64,000 bases of DNA. Source: Paenibacillus mesophilus. GTDB taxonomy: Bacteria > Bacillota > Bacilli > Paenibacillales > NBRC-103111. The notes under the pieces were generated by a model. It was not told the origin of the DNA, did no database searches, and worked only from the letters and a program-made list of their open reading frames with translations. Position 1 is the first letter of the stretch. Every line of letters starts with the position of its first letter. This document shows, piece after piece, positions 34,001 to 43,436 of the stretch. The stretch spans positions 495,146-559,145 of the forward strand of contig NZ_VCRA01000001.1 in the NCBI RefSeq assembly GCF_005938385.1, in the 5' to 3' direction. The position numbers were made by a program, and so were the translations under genes.

Positions 34001-34483
34001 TTAAATGTTTTCCTTTATCCAAGAACGCAACTTATCAGCATAGAAAGAGCGTTCATCTGGATCGGACTGAGAACCCTTTGTCAGATAAAGTTGATCATTC
34101 ACATATCTAGGGTAAACATGGAGATGATAATGCCACACGTCTTGATTGCCAGCAGGCTCATTATGTTGCCGCGTAGAAATCCCATCACATCCATATGTAC
34201 TTTTCATTGCAAACGCTGTAAGCTGAGCCGCGCGGTGAATTTCAACAGCGTAATCCGCAGGGAGATCAAAGATGTTCTCGAAATGTTGATTAGGAACAAC
34301 AAGAACATGTCCTTTATTGTTTGGCCACCATTTGCTCGCTATAAATGCCGTTACCATTTCATTCTGATAGATGATATCCCTTTGTTTTGTTCCCTGATTA
34401 GGTCGCTCGATACCCCAAACACGACAAAATGGACATTCGTATCCTTCGGGCTTATGTGAAAATGATGCTGTCATCTTCCTCAT
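34001..34483 (-). CDS. HIT-family hydrolase
   Basis: 160 residues (a start at the internal MTASFSHK is also possible). Histidine triad motif near the C-terminal half: WHYHLHVYPR (HxHxH), with the preceding NEPAGNQDV. The N-terminal YECPFCRVW with CxxC may bind zinc. HIT enzymes hydrolyse or transfer nucleotides from AMP-amines, dinucleoside polyphosphates and similar. The 245 bases between this gene and the kinase-like gene upstream contain no recognised feature. Confidence 0.88.
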   Translation of the reverse strand: MRKMTASFSHKPEGYECPFCRVWGIERPNQGTKQRDIIYQNEMVTAFIASKWWPNNKGHVLVVPNQHFENIFDLPADYAVEIHRAAQLTAFAMKSTYGCDGISTRQHNEPAGNQDVWHYHLHVYPRYVNDQLYLTKGSQSDPDERSFYADKLRSWIKENI

Positions 34484-34601
34484 TCAACTCCTTTCATATT
34501 TCCCCAACCAGCTATTAGACGTAGGCAACTTCTGTTATTTTCTAAGCTTCTTCGTTTCATTTCTTAGAAAAATGTCTCCGCACAAAAAAAGAACCGAGTC
34601 G

Positions 34602-36839
34602 TCAACCGGTTCCGGTTCTTTCCTTGCGGTATGTTCCCGGCGTGAAGCCTGTTATTTTCTTGAACATTTTGATGAACGTTTGACTGTGGACGAAGCCCAC
34701 CGCCAAAGCGATTTCATGAACGGGCATATCGGTTCGCTCCATCAGCCCCGTTGCCTGTTCCACCCGGACCGCGTTGACGTAGTCGACGAATTTGACGCCA
34801 TACTCCTCTTTAAACAGTCTGCTGATCGAGGTCGGATGCAGATGGAATTCGTCGGCCAGCATCGCTTGCGACAAGTTCGGATCGGCGTACTGTTCGTCGA
34901 TGTACCGCTTGATGTCCTGCATCACGTTCCGGTTCTGCTTCGATTCGCGCCATTGCCGCAGCCGTTCCCCCACCGCCGAGAACACGAGCGTGAACGCTTC
35001 CCCGATATCGCCGAGCGTCTCGCCTTCCTTCAGCGAGTCTTCCAGGCGGACGCTTTCCGCAACCCAAGCCGCCTGCAGCTCGGCCGGCAGTTCGATCATT
35101 TCGCGCTGAACGTGGTACAGCAATACGAATAGCAAATGCCGGATTTGTTCGCCGCTGAAACAGCCGTTCTTCATGGAAGCAAGCAGCGAGCACCATTCCT
35201 CCATCCATGAGGGCTCCCCCATCCGGAACATGCGGCTGATCTCCTTGATTCGCTGCAGCCCTTGAGCGATTTCCGGATGCCCTCCGCCCGGCAAATCGCG
35301 GAACCGGATCATCCGGTCCAAGCCGAGAGAAATTTTGAAGGCGAGCGCTTCCTTCGCGGTCTGGAACGAGCGGGCAATATCGTCGCTGCGCTCTACCGAC
35401 ATCCCGATTCCGATCGTCACCGTAAACGGCAAATGACGGCCGACCCAGCCGCGCAAACGGTCCAGCGCCGCTTCCAACTCCCGCTCGGCGGCCGGATCGT
35501 CTCCGTAAGAACCGATAACCCCGAGCTGGTGCTCGGCGAGCCAGTCGGACTGGAACCCGATATTCGCCGCATCCAGCGTTTCCCGCATTGCGGATTGAAG
35601 CGCATACTTCAACAGCTGCCGGTCGCGGTCGGAGTAACTGCGGCATACGTCGACGAAGAAACGGTCGATCTCCACGATGGCCGCCGAGGCCGCTCCCGCG
35701 TCCAGCTTCAGCCCGAGCATTTCGGCTTCCTTGCGGGTTTCTTTCGAACCGGCATCGACCCGCCCTTCGGCCAGGCGGCGGAAATGATGCGCCCGCTTGA
35801 ACGATTTGTTCTCCTCGTTTTCCCGGCTTAACCGGTTCGATTGATCCCACAAGCTGTCGAGCGCAAGACCGATCGTTTGAAATTCGTCGCGCATGTTCGC
35901 TCCCGCCGGGAAAGCCGCCGATTTTTTGAGCGAAAACGAGCCGATCTGGCGCAGCAGCGTTTCGACCGGACGGTAATGTCTACGGGTAACATACAGAATC
36001 CAGACGAGTCCGAGCGCGATGCACAGGGCTCCGAGCGAGACGGAGCCGTACAGGACAGGGGTCACCCAGGCGAACAAGCCCGGCTGCAGCATGCCTCCTT
36101 CGATTTGCCAACCGGTATATGGCATTGCCGCGCTAACGAGCTTCTTCCGTTCGATCCGTGCCGCTCTATCCGCTCCGATCGTGGAAACGATTGCCGTACC
36201 GCCGGCATCCGTCAGCTCCATATAACCGGTCGACGTATCCGTCGAATCGCTCAATAAGTCTCGGAGCGAATCCGCGTTCACATTAACGACAAGCAAGCCC
36301 TTAGTCCGCAAATCGGCAATTTTCACAAGCGAAACGACAGATTGCGTATTGGATGCGGCGGCTCCCCCGGGTATCGTGCGGAAATCGCCCCAGGCGAAGC
36401 GGAGAGCGGACTCCCTTTTGGTCGCAATGTACGCTTGATCGGCGAAGCCGTCTATATGGGCGATGCTGGTCGGGCCAATGACCGTTCCGTCTTCCGGACG
36501 GTACAAATAAGCCGAATCGATCAGCGGATGTCTGTATTGCAGCTCTCCGAGAACGCGTGCGGCCGAATAGGAGGTGGTGTAGGAACCGTTCGCTTCGGCA
36601 TAGAAGTCGGCGATTCTCGAATCGGATAGGACCGACGCGTACATCGTATCCTCGATATTGCGCAAGGATTGCTCGATCAGCCGCATTGCGTTTTTCGTCA
36701 CCGCTTCGTTCGACTTTACGGCCGATCGTTCGGTCAATTGGCGGACGGTGACGAAAGTAATCAGCAGCAGTGTGAGACAAACGGCGAGAAAGACCGGCAT
36801 GTAAGATAGCAGCATCCGGTAAAACCAATTTTTTCTCAT
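34602..36839 (-). CDS. Membrane-bound AraC-family regulator with extracellular sensor
   Basis: 745 residues. A first membrane segment (about 8-30, MLLSYMPVFLAVCLTLLLIT), an extracytoplasmic Cache-like domain (about 35-255), a second membrane segment (VLYGSVSLGALCIALGLVWI), a cytosolic middle part similar to YesN-type regulators and a C-terminal pair of AraC helix-turn-helix motifs (LSQAMLADEFHLHPTSISRL, ALAVGFVHSQTFIKMFKKIT). Typical of Paenibacillus regulators of sugar uptake. Divergent from a solute-binding lipoprotein gene, its probable target. Confidence 0.92.
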   Translation of the reverse strand: MRKNWFYRMLLSYMPVFLAVCLTLLLITFVTVRQLTERSAVKSNEAVTKNAMRLIEQSLRNIEDTMYASVLSDSRIADFYAEANGSYTTSYSAARVLGELQYRHPLIDSAYLYRPEDGTVIGPTSIAHIDGFADQAYIATKRESALRFAWGDFRTIPGGAAASNTQSVVSLVKIADLRTKGLLVVNVNADSLRDLLSDSTDTSTGYMELTDAGGTAIVSTIGADRAARIERKKLVSAAMPYTGWQIEGGMLQPGLFAWVTPVLYGSVSLGALCIALGLVWILYVTRRHYRPVETLLRQIGSFSLKKSAAFPAGANMRDEFQTIGLALDSLWDQSNRLSRENEENKSFKRAHHFRRLAEGRVDAGSKETRKEAEMLGLKLDAGAASAAIVEIDRFFVDVCRSYSDRDRQLLKYALQSAMRETLDAANIGFQSDWLAEHQLGVIGSYGDDPAAERELEAALDRLRGWVGRHLPFTVTIGIGMSVERSDDIARSFQTAKEALAFKISLGLDRMIRFRDLPGGGHPEIAQGLQRIKEISRMFRMGEPSWMEEWCSLLASMKNGCFSGEQIRHLLFVLLYHVQREMIELPAELQAAWVAESVRLEDSLKEGETLGDIGEAFTLVFSAVGERLRQWRESKQNRNVMQDIKRYIDEQYADPNLSQAMLADEFHLHPTSISRLFKEEYGVKFVDYVNAVRVEQATGLMERTDMPVHEIALAVGFVHSQTFIKMFKKITGFTPGTYRKERTGTG

Positions 36840-37142
36840 CCGCTCTCTCCCCCTTATCCAAGCGTCGGGCTGCCGTCAACTGAAACCGCTTCCCATTTAC
36901 AAACCTTCTGTTTACCGTTATTATTTCGCATACGGGTCCTACCGTCAAGCCGGAATCGATTGGCTCAAAAATGATTCATTCCGCAAAAACGCTTTATTCC
37001 GCGGCTGAAGCCCAGATTCCAAAAAAGCTTCATCGTGCATAAACGATCCGTATCCAAAACCCGGTCCCGCCGTTACGATGGAATTGCGCATGACAAACCG
37101 GCGCACAGCCGGAATGAACAAACGAAGGGGGTTGAACGACGG
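36840..37142. other. Divergent promoter region
   Basis: 303 bases between the AraC regulator and the solute-binding protein gene. It should contain promoters for both. I found no convincing -35/-10 pair, dyad or gene in it. Confidence 0.4.
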
Positions 37143-38693
37143 ATGAAACGAACATGGATCGCCGGGACGGCTCTTGTGCTGGCCGGCGGCATGCTCGCGG
37201 CTTGCGCCGGCAAGGAAGACGGAAGCAAACAAGCCGCGAACGAGAAAATGCCGCTGCGCATTTTCATCGACGCCCAGAACAACGCGATGCTGCCTCCCGA
37301 GCAGGACGATTTCGTCAAGAAAACGATTGAAGAGAAATTCAACGTAAAGCTGAAGGTCGAGTATATGGCGCCGGGCGAAGACTACAACAAGAAAATCAAC
37401 GCCTACCTGACGTCCAACGATCCGCCCGACATGTGGAGAGACTCGAACGGCGACGGAGGCTCCAAGTACGCGCTCGACGGGCTGCTGGGCGACATGAGCA
37501 AGTACGTCACTCCGCAGGCGATGCCCAATTATTTCAAATATTGGGTGGACGAAACGACGTTGAAACGATACCAGGTGCACAACCAGTTCGTGCGCGCCCC
37601 GGTGCCGTACAGCAAAGAAATTTACCGCGCCTGGTATATCCGCAAAGACTGGCTCGACAAGCTCGGCTTGCAGGTGCCGAAAACGTACGACGACTATATG
37701 AAAGTGCTGCGGGCATTCACGAACGACGATCCGGACGGCAACGGCAAAAAAGATACGTACGGCTTCTCCATGTCGGCCGGAGGCGACGGAATCGGGCTCG
37801 ATTGGCCGGAATACCGCAAAAACGGATTAGTATTCGCATCGTTCATCGAGAACGGAGTATTCAAAGATACGCAGACCGACCCGCGTGTCGAAGGCGTGTT
37901 GAACGATATCGCCAAGGTGATCGGCGAAGGCGTTATTGACCCCGACTGGTTCCTGAACAAAGCGACGCAGCACGTCGATAAGGCCGCTCAAGGAAAAGTC
38001 GGAGTCGTGCTAGGGTCGACGAAAGATTTCGCCTTCGATTCGAACCCGCAAAGCTTGCAAAGCAAAGCGAAGGCGATATTCCCGAACGCCAACTGGGTTC
38101 CGTTCACGCCGTTCGGGGACCAGCCGCTCCAATCCGGCATCGCTCCGGGCTCTCCGTTCCTGTTCCACAAAACGATCGTGGAGAAGCATCCGGACAAAGT
38201 GAAGAAGATTACGGAAATATTGGACTGGCTCGCAAGCGAGGAAGGCTTCATCCTGACCCACTACGGGCAGGACGGCAAGCATTACGCACGCAGTGGCAAA
38301 ACGATAACGCTGAAGCCCGACGCCATCCAAGAGGATATTGTGAAAAAAGGCGATTGGCTGAGCATTTGGGACTTCTTCACGCCGAACACGCCGAATACGT
38401 TCGGACTGACCGTAGTCGATCCGAGACAGACGGACCGAGACCGGAACATTATCAAAACGTTGGCCGCCATTCCGACGGCGCCGTACATCGGAACGAGCCT
38501 GGCCCCTCCGGCCGGCTTCGACCTGGCCGCCTTCCGCAAACGGCAGCGCGAGCTGCAGGCGAAAGCGGTGTTCGAGGATAAGTCGGGCAAAAACTGGCCG
38601 AGCTACCGCGAAGAGCTGATGACGAAATATAACGGCAGCAAGCTGTTCGACGCGTATGCGGAGCAAATCAAAGCGGCAGGCATCACAAAATAA
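37143..38693 (+). CDS. Extracellular solute-binding lipoprotein (sugar ABC transporter type)
   Basis: 516 residues from the ATG of MKRTWIAG, behind AAGGGGG; the open frame upstream to 37035 has no signal peptide context. Lipobox LAAC at about residue 20. The remainder matches large Paenibacillus family 1-type binding proteins (LplA-like): MLPPEQDDFVKKTIEEKFNV, NDPPDMWRDSNGDGG, WYIRKDWLDKLGLQVPKTYD, DDPDGNGKKDTYGFSMS. It probably captures an oligosaccharide at the membrane surface. No permease genes follow; they must be elsewhere or shared. Confidence 0.92.
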   Translation: MKRTWIAGTALVLAGGMLAACAGKEDGSKQAANEKMPLRIFIDAQNNAMLPPEQDDFVKKTIEEKFNVKLKVEYMAPGEDYNKKINAYLTSNDPPDMWRDSNGDGGSKYALDGLLGDMSKYVTPQAMPNYFKYWVDETTLKRYQVHNQFVRAPVPYSKEIYRAWYIRKDWLDKLGLQVPKTYDDYMKVLRAFTNDDPDGNGKKDTYGFSMSAGGDGIGLDWPEYRKNGLVFASFIENGVFKDTQTDPRVEGVLNDIAKVIGEGVIDPDWFLNKATQHVDKAAQGKVGVVLGSTKDFAFDSNPQSLQSKAKAIFPNANWVPFTPFGDQPLQSGIAPGSPFLFHKTIVEKHPDKVKKITEILDWLASEEGFILTHYGQDGKHYARSGKTITLKPDAIQEDIVKKGDWLSIWDFFTPNTPNTFGLTVVDPRQTDRDRNIIKTLAAIPTAPYIGTSLAPPAGFDLAAFRKRQRELQAKAVFEDKSGKNWPSYREELMTKYNGSKLFDAYAEQIKAAGITK

Positions 38694-38735
38694 ACCTTGA
38701 TGCAAGAAGCGATGCAAGACGAACAAACCCCCATC

Positions 38736-38791
38736 AAAAAAGCCCTCGCCCTCTCCGGTGCATGTTCATCCGAAGTTGGCGGGGCTTTTTT
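38736..38791. terminator. Bidirectional terminator
   Basis: AAAAAAGCCCTCGCC and GGCGGGGCTTTTTT pair with one bulge. It ends the solute-binding protein gene and the convergent gene at 38807. Confidence 0.8.
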
Positions 38792-38806
38792 GTTATCGAG
38801 AAACGG

Positions 38807-39349
38807 TCAATTCAGCTTCAGCGAGACGGTAATGCCGTCCTCCCTGAAGCGGATGTCCTTGATCGCGATCAAGGGCGGAAGCGCTTCGTCCAACCGGACG
38901 ACAATCGGGTCGAGCTGAAGCCAAGAGGACGGAACGTTCCAGCTGCGAATTCGGGTCCCGGTATGGCTTATCGTCAGCTTAGGCGCGTTCCATTCAAGCT
39001 TGAAAACCAGCACGGCGCCAGCTCGGATGCCGCCGACGGTTTTCAAATTGACATGGGCGGTCAACCGGTCGGACTGCTGCTCGAATCGGGCGCCTTCGAT
39101 GACGACGTCCGCTCTTAGCTGCGCCCGTTCGGCAAGCTGCTTCTTCACGATATCGTTAAGCTCGCGCTCGCTGATCTGCACTTCCGGCTTGCGGGCCTTC
39201 ACCATGTCCAATACTTTCTGCGCCACGGACACCTGTCCGTAATCCAGATTCAACGTTTCCGTCGGCTTGACGTACCAGATCGCCGCACCTATTCCGATTG
39301 CGGCAAGCAGCAGCAAGCCGGCCAATGTGTATATCGCTCTACGAATCAA
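38807..39349 (-). CDS. Membrane-anchored protein of unknown function (YpmS/DUF2140-like layout)
   Basis: 180 residues from a TTG behind GAGAGGAGCAGC; a longer open frame upstream has no ribosome binding site. One N-terminal membrane anchor (AIYTLAGLLLLAAIGIGAAI), then an exported domain with alternating beta strands (VQISERELNDIVKKQLAERA, LTAHVNLKTVGGIRAGAVLV, PPLIAIKDIRFREDGITVSL). The layout recalls YpmS, but the similarity is weak and I do not assign a function. Single gene. Confidence 0.65.
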   Translation of the reverse strand: MIRRAIYTLAGLLLLAAIGIGAAIWYVKPTETLNLDYGQVSVAQKVLDMVKARKPEVQISERELNDIVKKQLAERAQLRADVVIEGARFEQQSDRLTAHVNLKTVGGIRAGAVLVFKLEWNAPKLTISHTGTRIRSWNVPSSWLQLDPIVVRLDEALPPLIAIKDIRFREDGITVSLKLN

Positions 39350-39475
39350 GCTGCTCCTCTCCCAAGAGAGCCCCACAAAGTGAAGCCTTTCTTCGAAGCT
39401 TATTCCAATTCTTGCGGGGACCCCGAAATTATAAACTCTATAGGTCAAGAAACGAGCGATTGATTGCGACCCGCG

Positions 39476-40975
39476 CTAAAGCTTCGAATCCCGGTCCTTC
39501 TTCTCTTTCAGCCATCGCGGAGCGCCTTTATTTTTGCGGTCGCGTTCGCGTTCTCTCTCGCTCGGCTTCGGTTTGCCGGCCGCCGGCTTCGCCGGGGCTT
39601 GCTCCGCCTTGGGCTTGGCCGCTTCCCTTTCGTTCCGGATGCTCGCCGCTCCCGGCGTCCGAAATCCACCGACGGCGGATCGGATCGAGAACGCGCGCTG
39701 TGCGGTCGGTCCGCTCTCTTGAGCGCTGCTGACGGCGGCTGTTTTTTCCGCGGACGGTTTTGATTTCGGAGCGGGTCCGCGTTGTGCCGGGTGTTTGGCA
39801 GCGGCCGTGTTCGCGTTCCTCGCGGCATGTCCTCGCACTTCATCGGGCTCCACGATGTTCCCTTTGTACATCGCCTTCCGGCTTATAACGATGCCCAGCT
39901 GTTTCTCGAATTTACGGATAATGAACAGCTCCTGCTCCGTCACGATGGAGACGGATAAGCCGCTCCGCCCCATCCGGCCCGTCCGGCCCGACCGGTGCAC
40001 GTAATGCTCGGCGTCCAGCGCGGGCTGCAGATGGAATACGTGCGTCAAGCCTTCGATGTCCAAGCCGCGCGCCGCAACGTCGGTCGCTACGAGCGTGCGC
40101 AGCTTGCCCGTGCGGAACCGGTTCAACAGCGTCGTACGCTCCTGCTTGGGAGCATCGCCGTACAGCGCATCCGCGGACAGTCCGGCATGCTGCAGCTTCG
40201 CGGCCACCTCGGCGATCACGTCAAGGTCGTTCACGAACGCCAGCGCCGACTTCGGATCGTACAGCCGGACGAGCCGGCGCAGCGTATCGATCCGGTCTCT
40301 CTCCTCGCATACGAACACGAGATGCTCGATTCCTCCGGCCGTTCGATTTCCCGGGTCGATCTCGATCTCCTTCGGCTCATTCATCCATCTGCCCGCCATT
40401 CTCCGCACCTCCGCGGGCAGCGTCGCCGAGAAGAACAGCAGCTGCCGGTCGCGGAGCGCGCCTTCCACGATTTCCTCCGCTTCCTTGGCGCTGCCGAGCG
40501 CGAACATTTGGTCCGCCTCGTCGATGACGATCGTGCGGACACGGTGCAGCTTCACTTTGCGCAACCGCAGCAGCTCCGCGATCCGTCCGGGCGTACCGAC
40601 GATAATATGCGGGTGCAGTTTCAGCCGGTCAACCTGTCTGCTGAGCGAGGCGCCGCCGATCAGCGCCTGTCCGCGAATGCCGGCCGGGGCGCCGTACTTC
40701 TCGATTTCCGCGGCGATCTGAACGCCCAGCTCCCGGGTCGGCGACAGCACGACCGCCTGAAGCTCCTTCGCGGACGGATCGATCCTTTCCAGAACCGGCA
40801 GCAAATAAGCAAGCGTCTTGCCCGTGCCGGTCTGCGATTGGGCCAGCAGGTCCTTGCCCTCGAGAGCAGCCGGAATCGCTTCGCGCTGAATCGGCGAAGG
40901 CTCTGCGATCCCGTGTCTCGCCAGCGTCTCGACCAATCCGGGGCCGATCCCGAGCGATTCGAACGTCGAATTCAT
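39476..40975 (-). CDS. DEAD-box ATP-dependent RNA helicase
   Basis: 499 residues. All helicase motifs are visible: Q motif (PSPIQREAIP), I (AQSQTGTGKT), Ia (SPTRELG), Ib (TPGRI), II as DEAD (VIDEADQM), III (FFSAT), IV, V (ATDVAARGLDI) and VI (HRSGRTGRMG). After about residue 380 comes a long low-complexity basic tail rich in Ala, Lys, Pro and Arg-Glu repeats, which usually binds RNA or ribosomes. Related to CshA/DbpA-type helicases for rRNA and mRNA remodelling. Confidence 0.95.
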   Translation of the reverse strand: MNSTFESLGIGPGLVETLARHGIAEPSPIQREAIPAALEGKDLLAQSQTGTGKTLAYLLPVLERIDPSAKELQAVVLSPTRELGVQIAAEIEKYGAPAGIRGQALIGGASLSRQVDRLKLHPHIIVGTPGRIAELLRLRKVKLHRVRTIVIDEADQMFALGSAKEAEEIVEGALRDRQLLFFSATLPAEVRRMAGRWMNEPKEIEIDPGNRTAGGIEHLVFVCEERDRIDTLRRLVRLYDPKSALAFVNDLDVIAEVAAKLQHAGLSADALYGDAPKQERTTLLNRFRTGKLRTLVATDVAARGLDIEGLTHVFHLQPALDAEHYVHRSGRTGRMGRSGLSVSIVTEQELFIIRKFEKQLGIVISRKAMYKGNIVEPDEVRGHAARNANTAAAKHPAQRGPAPKSKPSAEKTAAVSSAQESGPTAQRAFSIRSAVGGFRTPGAASIRNEREAAKPKAEQAPAKPAAGKPKPSERERERDRKNKGAPRWLKEKKDRDSKL

Positions 40976-41097
40976 TCTTCAAGTCCCTCATTTCAACTAA
41001 TCGTTTCATTTGCTAAAACTATACCATAATGTCCGTCCCGAATGAAATGAGCGCTCCGCCGACGTCTATCTCAGGGTTCAAGTAGCTTAAAAGAAAT

Positions 41098-41281
41098 AAA
41101 GGAACTGTATTCCGTTATCGACCGGTTAAACAAGTATGCCGACAAATTTACGGAACTATATTCCGCTATTCAGCTTTTTTGCCGTACGCGAAGCAAAAAA
41201 GTATGATTTAGCGTACTATAGTTCCGTTATAAACAAGGAACCCGTAAAAATATCCAACTTAGCGGATTGCAGTTCCGCTAT
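41098..41281. repeat. Array of four quasi-palindromes, copy 2 of a dispersed repeat
   Basis: Same order as 10515-10701: GGAACTGTATTCCGTTATCG (41101), CGGAACTATATTCCGCTATT (41150), a linker with GCGAAGCAAAAAA, AGTTCCGTTAT (41220) and TTAGCGGATTGCAGTTCCGC (41259). It lies between the helicase promoter and the nag operon terminator. Confidence 0.8.
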
Positions 41282-41285
41282 CGAA

Positions 41286-41362
41286 CAAAAAAAGCGGGAG
41301 CCGCCTGCCGGCATTACTCCGACCCGCGCTCCTGTGCGGTCGGTGCCGGCGGTGCTTCCCGC
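41286..41362 (-). terminator. Terminator of the amino-sugar operon
   Basis: On the minus strand GCGGGAAGCACCGCCGGCA pairs with TGCCGGCAGGCGGCTCCCGC (small mismatches) and is followed by seven T. An unusually long stem. Confidence 0.85.
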
Positions 41363-41379
41363 CTTTGCCGGGCAGACGC

Positions 41380-42231
41380 TTACGCCATGCCCAGCATTTG
41401 CTTCACTTTGTTGTAATCATGCTCCAGACGCTCGTACGCCGGGAACGGCGCGTGGCATTCCAGCGTAATCCAGCCGGAATAGCCGGTTTCCTTCAGCGCG
41501 TCGAACAACGGCTGATGATCGGCTTCGCCTTCGCCCAGCCGGCATTGCAGAAACTTCTCGTCCCCGTGCTTCGTCCGGTTGACGAACGTTCCCGGAGCTC
41601 CCGATTCGGCTACGCGCTTCTCGTCCTTCACGTGAACATGGAACATCCGCTTGCCGAGGCCGATCACCGAATCCCGGCCGTAGTCGGTATCGGTAATGTA
41701 CATATTGCCCGCGTCGTGGATCAAGCCGATATTGTCCTCTCCGACGAGATCGACGATGCGCAAGCTCGACTCCACCGTTTCCGCAAGCGAAATGTTGTGG
41801 ATTTCAAGCACGATGCTCTTGCCTTGCTTGCCCGCTTCAACCGCACACTTCTTCAGCCAAAACGCCGCTTTCGCATAATGGTAATCTTGAGCGAGGAAAG
41901 CATTCGGTCCGCCCGCTCCGACCCGGATCATATCCGCGCCGAGCACGCTTGCAGCTTCCAGAATGCGCTGGAAATCACCGAACGCCTGATCGCACTCCTT
42001 GTCGCTTCCCGTGGAGAAGCCCCCCATATATCCGGCGATAACCGGAATGGCCAAGCCGAGCCCGTCGGCTACCGACCGGATCTCCTTGACGCGGGTCGCG
42101 CTCGTCGTAGCGGACAAGTGCGGCTCTCTCGCCGCAATCTCGATGCCGTCGAACCCGATTTGTTTCGTAAGCCGCATCGCTTCCTGGATGCTGTGATCGA
42201 TCAATACTCCGCTGAATGCCGCCAGTTTCAT
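41380..42231 (-). CDS. Sugar phosphate isomerase/epimerase (TIM barrel), last gene of the amino-sugar operon
   Basis: 283 residues from the ATG at 42231 giving MKLAAFSGVLIDHS; its A is shared with the TAA of nagA (TAATG). The open frame continues upstream inside nagA and is not used. Motifs of the AP endonuclease 2-like barrel: IGFDGIEIAAREPHL, SIVLEIHNISLAETV (metal Glu and His), IGLIHDAGNMYITDTD and MFHVHVKDEKR, ending WITLECHAPF. Likely converts a keto-sugar intermediate. Confidence 0.88.
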   Translation of the reverse strand: MKLAAFSGVLIDHSIQEAMRLTKQIGFDGIEIAAREPHLSATTSATRVKEIRSVADGLGLAIPVIAGYMGGFSTGSDKECDQAFGDFQRILEAASVLGADMIRVGAGGPNAFLAQDYHYAKAAFWLKKCAVEAGKQGKSIVLEIHNISLAETVESSLRIVDLVGEDNIGLIHDAGNMYITDTDYGRDSVIGLGKRMFHVHVKDEKRVAESGAPGTFVNRTKHGDEKFLQCRLGEGEADHQPLFDALKETGYSGWITLECHAPFPAYERLEHDYNKVKQMLGMA

Positions 42232-43436
42232 TACGCTTTCTCCTCCGCTTCGTATACGAGCTCGCCGTCCATGTACGTTTGCAGCAGCCGGATCTTGTCT
42301 CCTGTCCGCTCGAACAGGACGATATCGGCCGGCGCGCCGGGTGCAAGCCCTTCGCCCGCAGGCAGCTTCATGAACCGCGCCGGGCGAACCGAAGACATCT
42401 CCCATGCGTCGCGCAGATCGGCCAGCCCTTTCCGGAGCACGTGTTCGATTCCCCACAGCAGCATTTGCGCCGATCCGGCCAATATTTTCGGATTGCTGGC
42501 GAGCGACAGCCGCCCTTCCTCCGTCAGCACGACTTTCCCGCCGACGTGCGTCGTATATTCGCCCGCCGGCATGCCGGACAAATAAACCGCGTCGCTGACC
42601 ATCAGCGCCTGAGCGCCTTTCGTCTTGAAAATGACCTTCAGCACGGATTCCGGCAAATGGAATCCGTCCGCAATGACGCAAGTCCACAATTCGTCCTGCG
42701 CCAGCTGCTCCCAAATGTAGTTCGGATGGCGCGGCATCATCAGATGCGCGCCGTTGCCGAGATGCGTCGACATGCGGGCGCCGGCGCGAACCGCCTCGCG
42801 GATCTGCTCCGGCGTCGCCGACGTATGACCGATCGATACCGTAACGCCGCTGGCGCTGCACTTCGCGATAAAATCGGCGCTGTCCGGCCATTCCGGCGAC
42901 AGCGTCAAAATGCGAATCCGCCCGCCTGCCGCTCGCTGCCAGCGCTCGAACATCTCCCAGTCCGGAGCACGGACATAGTCCGCGCTGTGCGCGCCCCTTG
43001 CGCCGTCTTCCGGCGAAATGAACGGGCCTTCGACATGAATGCCCGCGATCATCCGGTTCGTGCGGGCATCGCCGTCGCACGCCCTGGCGATAATGCCGGC
43101 CGCCTCTTCGATCGCTTCCGGCGAATTCGTAATGATCGTCGGATAATACGAGGTGACGCCTTCGCGCCACAAAGCCCGGCTTGCCTTGACAACCAGCTCG
43201 GTCGAGAAAGGAAGCGTATTGAAATCGTCGCCCGCATATCCGTTTATTTGCAAATCTACGAGTCCGGGGCCGATCAACGGCAGTTGATCCGTATCGCCCG
43301 AATCCAGCGGCTCGATGCTTGCCACAAGACCATCGCTAATGGTTACACGCACCGCGCCCCCGGTGGCGTAATGAATGCCCTCCAGCACCCGAGCGCCGGT
43401 ACCGCTTCCGTTGGTCGTCATCGTATCACGCTCCAT
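42231..43436 (-). CDS. nagA: N-acetylglucosamine-6-phosphate deacetylase
   Basis: 401 residues (a second ATG five codons in is possible). Amidohydrolase superfamily: metal and substrate motifs GPGLVDLQINGY, IHVEGPFISPEDGARGAH, VSIGHTSATPEQ, THLGNGAHLMMPRHP (where classic NagA has THLFNAM) and VSDAVYLSGMPAG with the catalytic Asp. Removes acetate from GlcNAc-6-phosphate. It overlaps nagB by 11 bases. The variant THLGNGAH motif suggests a divergent subgroup. Confidence 0.88.
   Translation of the reverse strand: MERDTMTTNGSGTGARVLEGIHYATGGAVRVTISDGLVASIEPLDSGDTDQLPLIGPGLVDLQINGYAGDDFNTLPFSTELVVKASRALWREGVTSYYPTIITNSPEAIEEAAGIIARACDGDARTNRMIAGIHVEGPFISPEDGARGAHSADYVRAPDWEMFERWQRAAGGRIRILTLSPEWPDSADFIAKCSASGVTVSIGHTSATPEQIREAVRAGARMSTHLGNGAHLMMPRHPNYIWEQLAQDELWTCVIADGFHLPESVLKVIFKTKGAQALMVSDAVYLSGMPAGEYTTHVGGKVVLTEEGRLSLASNPKILAGSAQMLLWGIEHVLRKGLADLRDAWEMSSVRPARFMKLPAGEGLAPGAPADIVLFERTGDKIRLLQTYMDGELVYEAEEKA

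Noticed and set aside
42232..43170. Extension of the last epimerase of the amino-sugar operon to about 596 residues
   Set aside because: The added part is antiparallel in phase to nagA on the same strand and has low-complexity Arg-rich sequence. The ATG at 42231 overlaps the nagA stop as expected in an operon.
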